DNA of 64,000 nt. It comes from Aureicoccus marinus (lineage in GTDB: Bacteria > Bacteroidota > Bacteroidia > Flavobacteriales > Flavobacteriaceae). Positions 36,562 through 44,667 of this stretch are shown here, one piece after another. The DNA lies in NCBI RefSeq assembly GCF_002954325.1, contig NZ_MQVX01000001.1:2524768-2588767 (forward strand). Direction: 5' to 3'. A program made the position numbers and the translations under genes. Position 1 is the stretch's first letter; every line of letters begins with the position of its first letter. A model generated the notes under the pieces. That model was not told the DNA's origin and did no database searches. It saw nothing but the letters and a program-made list of their open reading frames with translations.

Positions 36562-37188
36562 TTAGTAAAAGTGCACCTCTCCGTTGGAGATGTCATACAT
36601 CGCTCCAACAATCGCAATTTCACCAGCATCTTCCATGTCTTTCAGCACAGGAGAATCCTTGCGGATGTTTTCGATGGTCATGGCTACATTGGTCTTGGCC
36701 ACCTCATTGACAAAATCGAGGTTCTTGGAGGTTCTTTCAGCAGGGTCCGAGGGTTCGCTGACCGCTTGAACTGCTGGATTGATCTTGGCCAAAAGTGCGG
36801 TCAGGTTCCCCATCTGTGCGCCGTCACAGGCCCCTTTTACGGCCCCGCAACTGGTGTGTCCCAAAACGACAATAACCTTGGTTCCAGCCAATTTACAGGC
36901 AAATTCCATGCTTCCGAGCAAATCCTCGTTGACAATATTTCCGGCAACACGGGCACTAAAAATATCCCCAACCCCTTGGTCAAAGACCAATTCAGCCGAT
37001 ACCCTGGAGTCAATGCAGCTCAAGATTGTCGCAAAGGGGTATTGTCCAGTGGCCGTTTGCTCGACCTGTTCAATTAAATTTCTATCGCTCATTTTACGGG
37101 CTACGAATCGCGCATTCCCTTCTTTAAGCATGTCCAATGCCGAATGAGGGGTCATGGTAGCTTGTGATTGTGATGTTTGTGTGATCAT
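36562..37188 (-). CDS. Beta-class carbonic anhydrase
   Basis: Zinc enzyme converting CO2 and bicarbonate. Length 208 aa. Zinc ligands and the Asp-Arg dyad: SCIDSRVSAELVFDQG (Cys, Asp, Arg) and VLGHTSCGAVKGACDG (His, Cys). DIFSARVAGNIV follows the first site as in the family. It lies between two SulP anion transporter genes, with gaps of 7-9 bp on either side, so the three form one operon. Confidence 0.96.
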   Translation of the reverse strand: MITQTSQSQATMTPHSALDMLKEGNARFVARKMSDRNLIEQVEQTATGQYPFATILSCIDSRVSAELVFDQGVGDIFSARVAGNIVNEDLLGSMEFACKLAGTKVIVVLGHTSCGAVKGACDGAQMGNLTALLAKINPAVQAVSEPSDPAERTSKNLDFVNEVAKTNVAMTIENIRKDSPVLKDMEDAGEIAIVGAMYDISNGEVHFY

Positions 37189-37195
37189 GGCAGTA

Positions 37196-38775
37196 TTATG
37201 CTGTTTTAGGTCTTAGATTAAAAAATTCAATATAACTCGGTGGATTTTCGACAATTCCGCGTTCTGAAATCAATTTGATGTCAATACCACGGTTTTTTGC
37301 TTTTTCCGAAAAGTCTTCGAGAATTTCGATGATATCATTATCCAGGTAACGGGTTTTTCGAACGTCCAACTCGAGGTAGGAGTTTTCCGGAAGGGCATCC
37401 AATTCCTTCAGGATAGCTCCTTTGTTGAAGAAGGTTACTTCTTCAGCAAGCGTCATCAGAATGCGGTGCTTTCCGTTGCTCTTATCCTGAATATGCAGAA
37501 AGTGAGAGTTTTGGTAACTCTTAATCAAAATCACGACAATTCCAACTGCAAGACCCAGTCCAATACCGACCAAAAGGTCTGTGAATACAATACCCACGAT
37601 GGTAACAATAAAGGGAACAAATTGCTTCCACCCTAAGTTATACATTGTCTTGAACAAAGCAGGCTTGGCTAATTTGTAACCTACGATAAAGAGGACAGCC
37701 GCCAAAACAGACAAGGGAATCATATTGAGTAAGGTAGGAATCAGCATGACCGAAATCAACAAGAAGAAACCGTGTATAATGGCTGACATCTTGGACTTTC
37801 CTCCTGATTGAATATTGGCCGAACTCCTTACGATTACCTGGGTAACAGGTAGTCCCCCAATCATACCAGAAAACATATTACCCACTCCTTGAGCGACGAG
37901 CTCTCGGTTGGTTGGTGTAACCCTTTTTTCAGGATCCAGTTTGTCTGTTGCTTCAACACAGAGCAATGTTTCTAAACTCGCAACCAAAGCAATAGTAAAA
38001 CCAGTAATCCAGATATCCGGGTTACCTATAGCGCTAAAGTTGGGGAAGCTGAACTGTCCAAAAAAGGAGGCCATATCCTCCGGAACGGGAACACTTACTA
38101 AATGATCAGTGGAGATACCCCATTTGGCGTTCCCTTCTGTCGAAACGTAGTAAATGATTCCTGCGACTACCGCGACCAAGGGCCCTTGGATCAATTGGAA
38201 TATTTTGGCTTGCTTGGATAAAACCCGATCCCAAAGGATGAGAATAGCAGGGCGATCACAGCAATTAGAGTAGCACCGGGGCTGATAAAGTCAAACGCAT
38301 TGAATATTTCTGAGAAGGTGTTTTCGCCATCCACTTGGTTAAAGGCAAAATCTCCTTCCGGATCCCGATCGTATCCAAAAAAGTGCGGGATTTGCTTAAG
38401 GATGATGATGATCCCAATCCCGGTCAACATTCCTTTGATAACCGATGAAGGGAAGTAGTAACCAATAATACCGGCCTTCAGTACCCCCAATACAATTTGT
38501 AAAATACCTCCGATGACTACCGCTACCAGGAAGTTTTCGTAACCTCCCAAGGTTCCAATAGCCGCCAATACAATCGCAGCCAAACCGGCTGCAGGGCCAC
38601 TAACTCCGATCTGAGAACCACTGAGACTCCCGACCAAAATCCCCCCGACAATACCAGCAATCAGACCTGAAAACAGGGGAGCTCCACTGGCAAGAGCAAT
38701 ACCCAGACAGAGGGGGAGGGCCACAAAAAAGACCACTATACTGGCTGGAAGATCATTTTTAAGTGTTTTAAACAT
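37196..38775 (-). pseudogene. SulP family anion transporter (BicA-like), frameshifted
   Basis: The N-terminal frame (38775 down to 38191, 194 aa) is [20 protein letters not shown] with the first membrane helices and then drifts to [17 protein letters not shown] and stops. The C-terminal frame continues the family sequence: [18 protein letters not shown], then [18 protein letters not shown], further helices, and a STAS domain with YLELDVRKTRYLDNDI. One missing base near 38242-38247 explains it; joined length is about 525 aa. Likely Na+-dependent bicarbonate uptake, by its linkage to carbonic anhydrase. If the frameshift is real, only the other SulP would work. Confidence 0.85.
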
Positions 38776-38788
38776 AAAACAAGTGTTG

Positions 38789-38814
38789 TGAACCCCACGA
38801 TAGGGTGCGGTTCA
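38789..38814 (-). promoter_or_regulatory. Hairpin in the leader of the SulP operon
   Basis: Inverted repeat TGAACC...GGTTCA with CAC/GTG inside, one mismatch, loop of about 6 nt, 14 bp before the SulP ATG. There is no U tract, so it looks like a leader structure or operator rather than a terminator. Confidence 0.4.
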
Positions 38815-38868
38815 TGATTAAAAAATAATTGGAAAAGTTAAAGTGAAAGTGAAAGTGAATGTTTCGGT

Positions 38869-39171
38869 CTAGGCTTCCGGAGGGGGAGCAAAAACCTCAG
38901 GGTGACAAAGGCTTTCGACTCGGGTAAAACCGATGGGTTGTTCAGCGGGGGTAACAGCGTTGGTGTCCAAGGCCAAGGCAGTAGTCAAAAAGTAGAATTC
39001 TGATTCTCCTTTTTCCTCCTGACTTTCCTCTTCCGACTCTTCCTCACCAAAGTCCATGCAGAGAAACCACAGCTCGTCCGATAGTGTAGATGTGGTCGTC
39101 GCAATTCTGGGTGTCAATAAACAAAACACCAGAAGAACGGCATATACCGTTGTCAAATTTAGGATCCTCAT
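38869..39171 (-). CDS. Small conserved hypothetical protein next to SulP genes
   Basis: A 100-aa protein with one N-terminal hydrophobic segment (VYAVLLVFCLLTPRIA) that is a signal peptide or anchor, then an acidic Glu/Ser-rich patch (GEEESEEESQEEKGESE) and a proline-rich end (HPEVFAPPPEA). I recall small proteins of this look beside flavobacterial SulP/carbonic anhydrase genes, but know no function. About 93 bp upstream of the SulP operon on the same strand, and it may belong to it. Confidence 0.6.
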   Translation of the reverse strand: MRILNLTTVYAVLLVFCLLTPRIATTTSTLSDELWFLCMDFGEEESEEESQEEKGESEFYFLTTALALDTNAVTPAEQPIGFTRVESLCHPEVFAPPPEA

Positions 39172-39216
39172 TGGCTCTAAAATACATCTTCTTGAGAGAA
39201 GGGGTTAAGAAAAAGA

Positions 39217-39963
39217 TTAAAAATCTTTGAGTAGACGTACCGATTCCGAAATAATCCAACCGGTCTGACCATCGGGAAGTTCCACTTTGGCCCATTGGTC
39301 GTACTGTTCAAGTACATTGACCTTGGTGCCCTCATGCAAAGTAAAAAGGATATCTCCGCGGGTGTTGGGTGCTGAAGTGAAGGACACTTGTTGACTGAAA
39401 ATAACAGCCGGTTGTTCCGATTGGTATTGTTGGAAGTCGAGGTAACTGATCAGCAAGGTCAATAGAGATAAACCGACGGCGCCTAAGGCAACGATAAAAA
39501 AGAATCTTTTGAAGGTACTCCCGGCTATCCACTGGTAAGCCAAAAAGCTCATCACCGAAATCAACATAAAGACGATCCCTATTCGGGCCCATTGATCAAA
39601 GTGAAACCAACCCAGAATGGATTCACGTACTTGTCCAAAAAAGCTCTTGGGCACCTGTTCTATGGCGTCAATCCGCATGTTGTTGGCATAGTTGAGGTTA
39701 TTTCTTATTTCGGCATCCTCCGGATCGAGTAATAGGGCTTTCTCAAAATAATAAACACTAGGCCCTACCTCGCCAAGTTGATAATGAGCGTTGCCCAGGT
39801 TAAAATACAAGGCCGCAGAATGTTGACCTTCTTCCAGCACCGATTCGTAAAGTTCGATGGCTTTCTTGTACTCTTCGGCATTATAGGCTTCTGCAGCTTG
39901 TTCAAAAACCACTTGTTGAGGCCAAGCCAGAAACAGGTATAGGGAGCAGATTAGGCTTTTCAT
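39217..39963 (-). CDS. batE: BatE: TPR and SH3-like protein of the Bat operon
   Basis: A 248-aa protein: short signal (LICSLYLFLAWPQQVVF), two TPR repeats (AYNAEEYKKAIELYESVL and SAALYFNLGNAHYQLGEVGP with the next helix), two membrane helices near residues 125-175, and a C-terminal bacterial SH3-like domain (TLHEGTKVNVLEQYDQWAKV). Bat proteins are linked to oxygen tolerance in Bacteroides and related species; the biochemical role is unknown. Its ATG overlaps the batD stop by 4 bp. Confidence 0.85.
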   Translation of the reverse strand: MKSLICSLYLFLAWPQQVVFEQAAEAYNAEEYKKAIELYESVLEEGQHSAALYFNLGNAHYQLGEVGPSVYYFEKALLLDPEDAEIRNNLNYANNMRIDAIEQVPKSFFGQVRESILGWFHFDQWARIGIVFMLISVMSFLAYQWIAGSTFKRFFFIVALGAVGLSLLTLLISYLDFQQYQSEQPAVIFSQQVSFTSAPNTRGDILFTLHEGTKVNVLEQYDQWAKVELPDGQTGWIISESVRLLKDF

Positions 39964-41750
39964 TTGGGTAATTCTTTATCCAGTTGAGCAATCACTTTAC
40001 TGGCCAGCTGGTAATCATCCTGCATTTGACCTGTAGAGAAGGGGCTGTATCGCGCCATCTCGCAATTGGTTAAGAGCTGAATCAGCTGTTCAATAGACTG
40101 CTCTTTGGCCTGTTTTTCTTCCAACAGACTTTGAATTTTTTCTTTGCTGAATTCGAAGGTTTCGATACGAAGTTTGGCCTTCAGGTAATTGTGAAGCGCT
40201 CGTTCCAGGGCAATGTAAAAGGCTTCTTTATTCCCCAGGGCTTTTTTTGCGTTTGTCAGGTACTTTCGTGCAAGTCTATTGGTTTGGCGGAGTTGAATTT
40301 TTTCTTGGTCCTGGTCTTTTTGCGCCAGCAGTTGACGGACCAAAAGACTTAAAGGAACCAGCGCAAGAGGAAGTAGCAACCACCAGTAGAATCGGGAAGA
40401 TCCGAGGAAGAATTGATTGGCCACAGGAATGAGGTCACTTTTTAACTTGATGAAATGAAATTGGTCCCCTGAGGGAACACTAACCGTGTTGCGATTCACT
40501 ACGCCGGTATTGGTGCTGGTCGAATTGTCTTCAGGTCCTTCAAGTACCTGCAGGGTAATTTCGTCAGAATTCACCGTTTGGTAGCTTCTGGTCTTCGGGT
40601 TGAAATAACTAAAAGATACACTGGGGATAGGGTATTGCCCGCGGAATGACGGAACAACCGTATAGCTCTCAGAAACGCTTCCTTTCATACCAGAAAGGTT
40701 GGTTCGTACATCCTCTTTAAATTCGGGCTCATAGACCTCCAAAGCGCTTGGTAAAGTCAATTTCGGCAATTGAAAGAGCTTTAGGTTTCCGTCTCCTTCG
40801 ACCGACACCTTGGCTTGCAATGACTCTGAAGCGTTGAGACTGGTTTTACTGGCGGTGACCGAAAAAGTAAAATCCCCTACCGCACCAGAAAAGTCTTCTG
40901 GTTTCCCTTGTTCAGGAAGAGGTTTTACGTTTAAAACCCGTTTTCCGGCAGAAACCCGCTGAGTCGCTTGGGAGTAGATTCGCTGTCCAAAGAAACTTCG
41001 GCGACTGGTCGGAACATCCACATAGATTTCCAGGGCAAGGGGTTCGATTTCGAGCTTGCCACTCTTTTGCGGATAGAGAACTACCCGTTTCAGAACCACG
41101 CTTAAATAGGGCTTGCCCTTGTAGGTGGTGGGTTCCGATTTGTAACGGGTAACCGGAATATCCTGACTCCAAAAGTTGTTGTATTGGGGGTTGTCTAATG
41201 GTCGGTAGTTATTGACGCTGATGTCTCGACTGATATAGAGTTTGTATACCACACTGACGGCCTCGTTCAGGTAAGGGTTGGTCTTGGATACCTCTGCAAC
41301 CAGATGCAGGTTTTCGCCAGCAATATCATTGGCCGTTTTTGGCGCATTGGGATTCGATACCGCTGCGGTCACTACCACGGTTTTAGGAACGGTCTTGTAG
41401 GTCTGCCCTTCAATTTCAATGGTCGCCTGTTCGATACGAAGGCTTCCTTTTTTTCGAGGATTCAGAATGTACCAGTAGGTTTTATAGAAACTTCTTTTTC
41501 CGTTACTCCAGGAATTGCTGACCGTTTGAGAGGGCCCCATGACGACATTGAAGTCGGCAAACTCAGGAGGCTGAAAGTTGTCTCCGTCTTTGTTCATGGT
41601 GAATTCCACCTTGAGTCGCTCGTTCAGACCGAGTTTCTCTTTACTCAGTTTCATTTCAAAAGAGACGGCCTTCTCCTGCGCGTGCAGCGAAATACCTTGG
41701 CCTGCAAAAAAGCAAAGCGCAATTAGCCCCCAAATGAACATCTTCTTCAT
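39960..41750 (-). CDS. batD: BatD family protein
   Basis: A 596-aa exported protein: signal peptide (GLIALCFFAGQGISLHA), several immunoglobulin-like beta domains in the periplasm, one membrane helix near residue 450 (FYWWLLLPLALVPLSLLV), and a cytoplasmic helical tail. Matches BatD, the large beta-rich member of the Bat complex, thought to sit with the VWA proteins BatA/BatB at the membrane. Its start overlaps the batC stop by one base. Confidence 0.9.
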   Translation of the reverse strand: MKKMFIWGLIALCFFAGQGISLHAQEKAVSFEMKLSKEKLGLNERLKVEFTMNKDGDNFQPPEFADFNVVMGPSQTVSNSWSNGKRSFYKTYWYILNPRKKGSLRIEQATIEIEGQTYKTVPKTVVVTAAVSNPNAPKTANDIAGENLHLVAEVSKTNPYLNEAVSVVYKLYISRDISVNNYRPLDNPQYNNFWSQDIPVTRYKSEPTTYKGKPYLSVVLKRVVLYPQKSGKLEIEPLALEIYVDVPTSRRSFFGQRIYSQATQRVSAGKRVLNVKPLPEQGKPEDFSGAVGDFTFSVTASKTSLNASESLQAKVSVEGDGNLKLFQLPKLTLPSALEVYEPEFKEDVRTNLSGMKGSVSESYTVVPSFRGQYPIPSVSFSYFNPKTRSYQTVNSDEITLQVLEGPEDNSTSTNTGVVNRNTVSVPSGDQFHFIKLKSDLIPVANQFFLGSSRFYWWLLLPLALVPLSLLVRQLLAQKDQDQEKIQLRQTNRLARKYLTNAKKALGNKEAFYIALERALHNYLKAKLRIETFEFSKEKIQSLLEEKQAKEQSIEQLIQLLTNCEMARYSPFSTGQMQDDYQLASKVIAQLDKELPK

Positions 41751-42631
41751 TACCAGTCCTTCTCCGTTTTTATTTTACGTCCTCGGATTTTCTTTTCGTC
41801 AATTTTCTGTTGCACCTTTTTTTCCTCGTTCTGCATGGCCTTTAGCAGGTTTTGAATCTGCTCCTTAGATAGCTGGTTAGGACGAGGTTGCTGCTTTTTC
41901 TTTTGTTCTTCTTGGTCTTTGGGTTTTTGGTTCTGCTCTTGTTTTTCATCACCATCTCCCTTTTTCTGATCCTCTTTCTCTTGTTTTTGATCCCCCTCAT
42001 TCTGGTCAGGCTTGTTGGGATCATCTTTCTTTTCTTGGTCTCCGCCCTGGTTGTTTTTGTCCTTTTGCTGGTCCTTATCCTGGTTGTCCTTGTTCTGGTC
42101 CTTGTCTTTTTTGTCTTTGTTCTTGTCGTTCTGTTCCTGTTGCTTTTTCAACAGTTCTTTGGCAAGGGCCAGATTGTAACGGGTTTCTTCGTCCGAAGGA
42201 TTGTTCCGAAGGGCTTGTTTGTAGCTTTCTACTGCTCGCTCGTATTCTTTGTTTTGCATGTGCACATTTCCCATGTTGTGGAAAGCCTTGTGCTTGGTTT
42301 CTTTTGTAGAAGCGACTTCCGCTGCTTGCTTGAAATTGCCAAAAGCTTCGAGATAGTTGTCTTTATCGTAGAGAGCTGTGCCTAAATTATAGGAGGCTTC
42401 GGGCTGCTGTCCATCTGCAGAAATAGCCCTTCTGTAATTGGCCTCTGCCTGAACAAAGTTCTCCTGGCCGATCAGGGTGTTCCCCTTGTGGGTCAGGTTT
42501 TTGGCCTTGCCGTTTTGAGCTGTAGGCTTTTTTGGATCGGCTGACTTAGCACCTTGAGCCTGGTTTTGAGCCAGAACAGGGCTAGAGATCATCGCCAACA
42601 AAACGAGTAATAATACGTGAGATTTAGCCAT
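41750..42631 (-). CDS. batC: BatC: TPR protein with long charged low-complexity region
   Basis: A 293-aa protein: signal peptide (VLLLVLLAMISSPVLAQ), three TPR units (about 55-165: AEANYRRAISADGQQPEASY, LEAFGNFKQAAEVAST, AVESYKQALRNNPSDEETRY), then about 95 residues made almost only of Lys, Asp, Gln, Asn and Glu, and a conserved end (LSKEQIQNLLKAMQNEEKKV). Fits BatC. The antisense of the low-complexity stretch creates a false hydrophobic frame. Confidence 0.88.
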   Translation of the reverse strand: MAKSHVLLLVLLAMISSPVLAQNQAQGAKSADPKKPTAQNGKAKNLTHKGNTLIGQENFVQAEANYRRAISADGQQPEASYNLGTALYDKDNYLEAFGNFKQAAEVASTKETKHKAFHNMGNVHMQNKEYERAVESYKQALRNNPSDEETRYNLALAKELLKKQQEQNDKNKDKKDKDQNKDNQDKDQQKDKNNQGGDQEKKDDPNKPDQNEGDQKQEKEDQKKGDGDEKQEQNQKPKDQEEQKKKQQPRPNQLSKEQIQNLLKAMQNEEKKVQQKIDEKKIRGRKIKTEKDW

Positions 42632-43667
42632 GATTTCGATCGTTAAATAAGTTCAATTTTCGGAGCCATTCGGTTTTTCGGTCCAAAACCAAAACGTCCA
42701 AAAATAAAAAGAGGAAACCGGCTCCCAAAAACCACTGAAACTGGTCTTGGTATTCGGCAAATTCCTTTGCTTCAAATTCTTTTTTGTCCATTTGAGCGAG
42801 CTCCTCCTGGATTTGTTCAACTACTTCTTCGGTGTCCAGACCGGGAAGATAACGTCCTCCGCCGAGTTGAGCCAGTTCAATCATCACTTCTTCATTGAGT
42901 TTAGAGAGAACGACTTCTCCTTCACTGTCCTTTTTAAAACGTTCGGTAACCCCTCGACTCTTAATGGGTATAGGAGATCCTTTGGTTTTACCTACTCCAA
43001 TGGTGTAAATACGGATATTGTTTTCTCGGGCCAGTTGAATGCGTTCTACGGGGACCTTTCCGGAGTGATCCTCTCCATCCGAAAGAATAAAGAGCACACG
43101 ATTGGTCTGGTCTTCATCATTGAAGTAAGTAGAGGCCAGTTCCAAGGCGGCCTCAATGGCCGTTCCTTGCGAAGAAAGCATATCAGTATTCATGCTCTGT
43201 AAAAACATCTTTGCTGCCCCGTAATCGGTGGTGATCGGTAGTTGAGGATAGGCTTGCCCGGCATAGGCAATGATCCCCACGCGGTCACTGGCCAGTCCAT
43301 TGATAATTTCCGACACCAAACGTTTGGACTTTTCTAAACGGTTGGGAGCGATGTCCTCGGCCAACATACTTTTAGAAACGTCAACGGCAAAGACAATATC
43401 GACCCCTTCTCGCTTGACGGTCTCCAGTTTGGTGCCAATTTTTGGGTTGACCAAAGCCAGAATAAGACAGGTAAAGCCCAGCAACTGAAGGACAAATTTT
43501 AAGGGAGACTTAAATAACGAACGGTTAGGGGCCAGGAGCTTTAGGTTTTCGGCACGTGCAAAGCGAGCCTGCTTTCTTTGCTTCCAAAGTGTATAAACGA
43601 TGTACAAGCCGACCATAACCGGCAGGGCTATGAGTAAATAGAAATAAGAAGGCTGATCGTAGATCAT
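42624..43667 (-). CDS. batB: BatB: membrane-anchored von Willebrand A protein
   Basis: A 347-aa protein with two N-terminal membrane helices (about 8-24 and 55-75), a VWA domain (about 90-290) and a C-terminal helix (WFLGAGFLFLFLDVLVL). The metal-ion adhesion site is intact: DVSKS, then a Thr in GTAIEAAL, then LSDGEDH. Sits in the inner membrane and probably pairs with BatA. Overlaps batC by 8 bp. Confidence 0.92.
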   Translation of the reverse strand: MIYDQPSYFYLLIALPVMVGLYIVYTLWKQRKQARFARAENLKLLAPNRSLFKSPLKFVLQLLGFTCLILALVNPKIGTKLETVKREGVDIVFAVDVSKSMLAEDIAPNRLEKSKRLVSEIINGLASDRVGIIAYAGQAYPQLPITTDYGAAKMFLQSMNTDMLSSQGTAIEAALELASTYFNDEDQTNRVLFILSDGEDHSGKVPVERIQLARENNIRIYTIGVGKTKGSPIPIKSRGVTERFKKDSEGEVVLSKLNEEVMIELAQLGGGRYLPGLDTEEVVEQIQEELAQMDKKEFEAKEFAEYQDQFQWFLGAGFLFLFLDVLVLDRKTEWLRKLNLFNDRNHG

Positions 43668-44666
43668 TTACATAAATCGTTTAAAAACAGTGATTCCCAA
43701 GAGCCATTCCAGACCCAGAAGTCCCAAAGCAAGAAGCACTAAGGGGCGGAACCTTTCTTCATACTTATAATACTTAAATTCCTCTATTTCTGTCTTCTCC
43801 AGACTGTTAATCTCTTCGTAAATCTCTTGTAGCTTCGTATTGTCGGTTGCCCGAAAGTAGGCTCCTCCGGTCAGCTGAGCAATCTCTTCCAGCAAGTCTT
43901 CGTCAATTTCGACTTCCCTTCTTTCGTACCGAAATGAACCATCTGGTTTGTAGGCTACGGGCGTCATAGCCATTCCATTTGTTCCGAGGCCAATGGTATA
44001 GGTTTTAATCCCAAATTCTACCGCGAGGTCTGCCGCTGTTTTGGGCTCGATAAAACCGGCATTATTCACCCCGTCAGTCAATAAGATGATCACCTTACTT
44101 TGGGCCTTGCTGTCTTTGAGACGGTTGACCGATGTGGCCAGTCCCATTCCAATGGCTGTACCATCTTCCAGCTGCCCGTATTTGATTTCTCTAAGAGCCC
44201 CTTTTACGATGGACTTATCACTGGTGATGGGGGTTTTGGTATAACTCTCTCCAGCATAGGCCACCAGTCCAATGCGATCACTCGGGCGTTTGTCTATGAA
44301 GTCCCCGGCAACCTCTTTCAGAGCCGTCAGGCGGTTGGGTTTCAGGTCCCGGGCCAACATACTGGAAGACACATCGATCGCGATGACAATATCGATCCCT
44401 CTGGTGGTCTTGGTCCGGGAAGAAATATCTTCGTTCTGAGGCCGTGCCAGTGCCGTAATAATCAAGGCCAAAGCAGCTAAACGGAGCACCCCGAGATAGG
44501 GGCGAACTTTGCTCAGCAGATCCCGGTTTTTGAATCCCTTCAAACTGGACAGGCGCAGGACAGAAGTCTCCCTTTTCCGGTTGAAGTAAAACCACAACAA
44601 AAGCAGGGGCAAGGCTAAGAATAGCCAAAAGAACTGCGGATAGGCAAAGGCAAAATCGTTCCCCAT
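43668..44666 (-). CDS. batA: BatA: membrane-anchored von Willebrand A protein
   Basis: A 332-aa protein, same plan as BatB: membrane helices at about 10-25 and 55-75, a VWA domain with full MIDAS (DVSSS, GTAIGMGLA, LLTDGVNNAG), and a C-terminal membrane helix. AAA MoxR ATPases are thought to act on such VWA partners. It ends one base before batB. Confidence 0.93.
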   Translation of the reverse strand: MGNDFAFAYPQFFWLFLALPLLLLWFYFNRKRETSVLRLSSLKGFKNRDLLSKVRPYLGVLRLAALALIITALARPQNEDISSRTKTTRGIDIVIAIDVSSSMLARDLKPNRLTALKEVAGDFIDKRPSDRIGLVAYAGESYTKTPITSDKSIVKGALREIKYGQLEDGTAIGMGLATSVNRLKDSKAQSKVIILLTDGVNNAGFIEPKTAADLAVEFGIKTYTIGLGTNGMAMTPVAYKPDGSFRYERREVEIDEDLLEEIAQLTGGAYFRATDNTKLQEIYEEINSLEKTEIEEFKYYKYEERFRPLVLLALGLLGLEWLLGITVFKRFM

Positions 44667-44667
44667 C

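Noticed and set aside
41888-42385. 165-aa hydrophobic plus-strand frame opposite batC
   Set aside because: It is the antisense of the Lys/Asp/Gln-rich low-complexity part of BatC, which yields Val/Leu/Phe codons automatically; no start context or family match.
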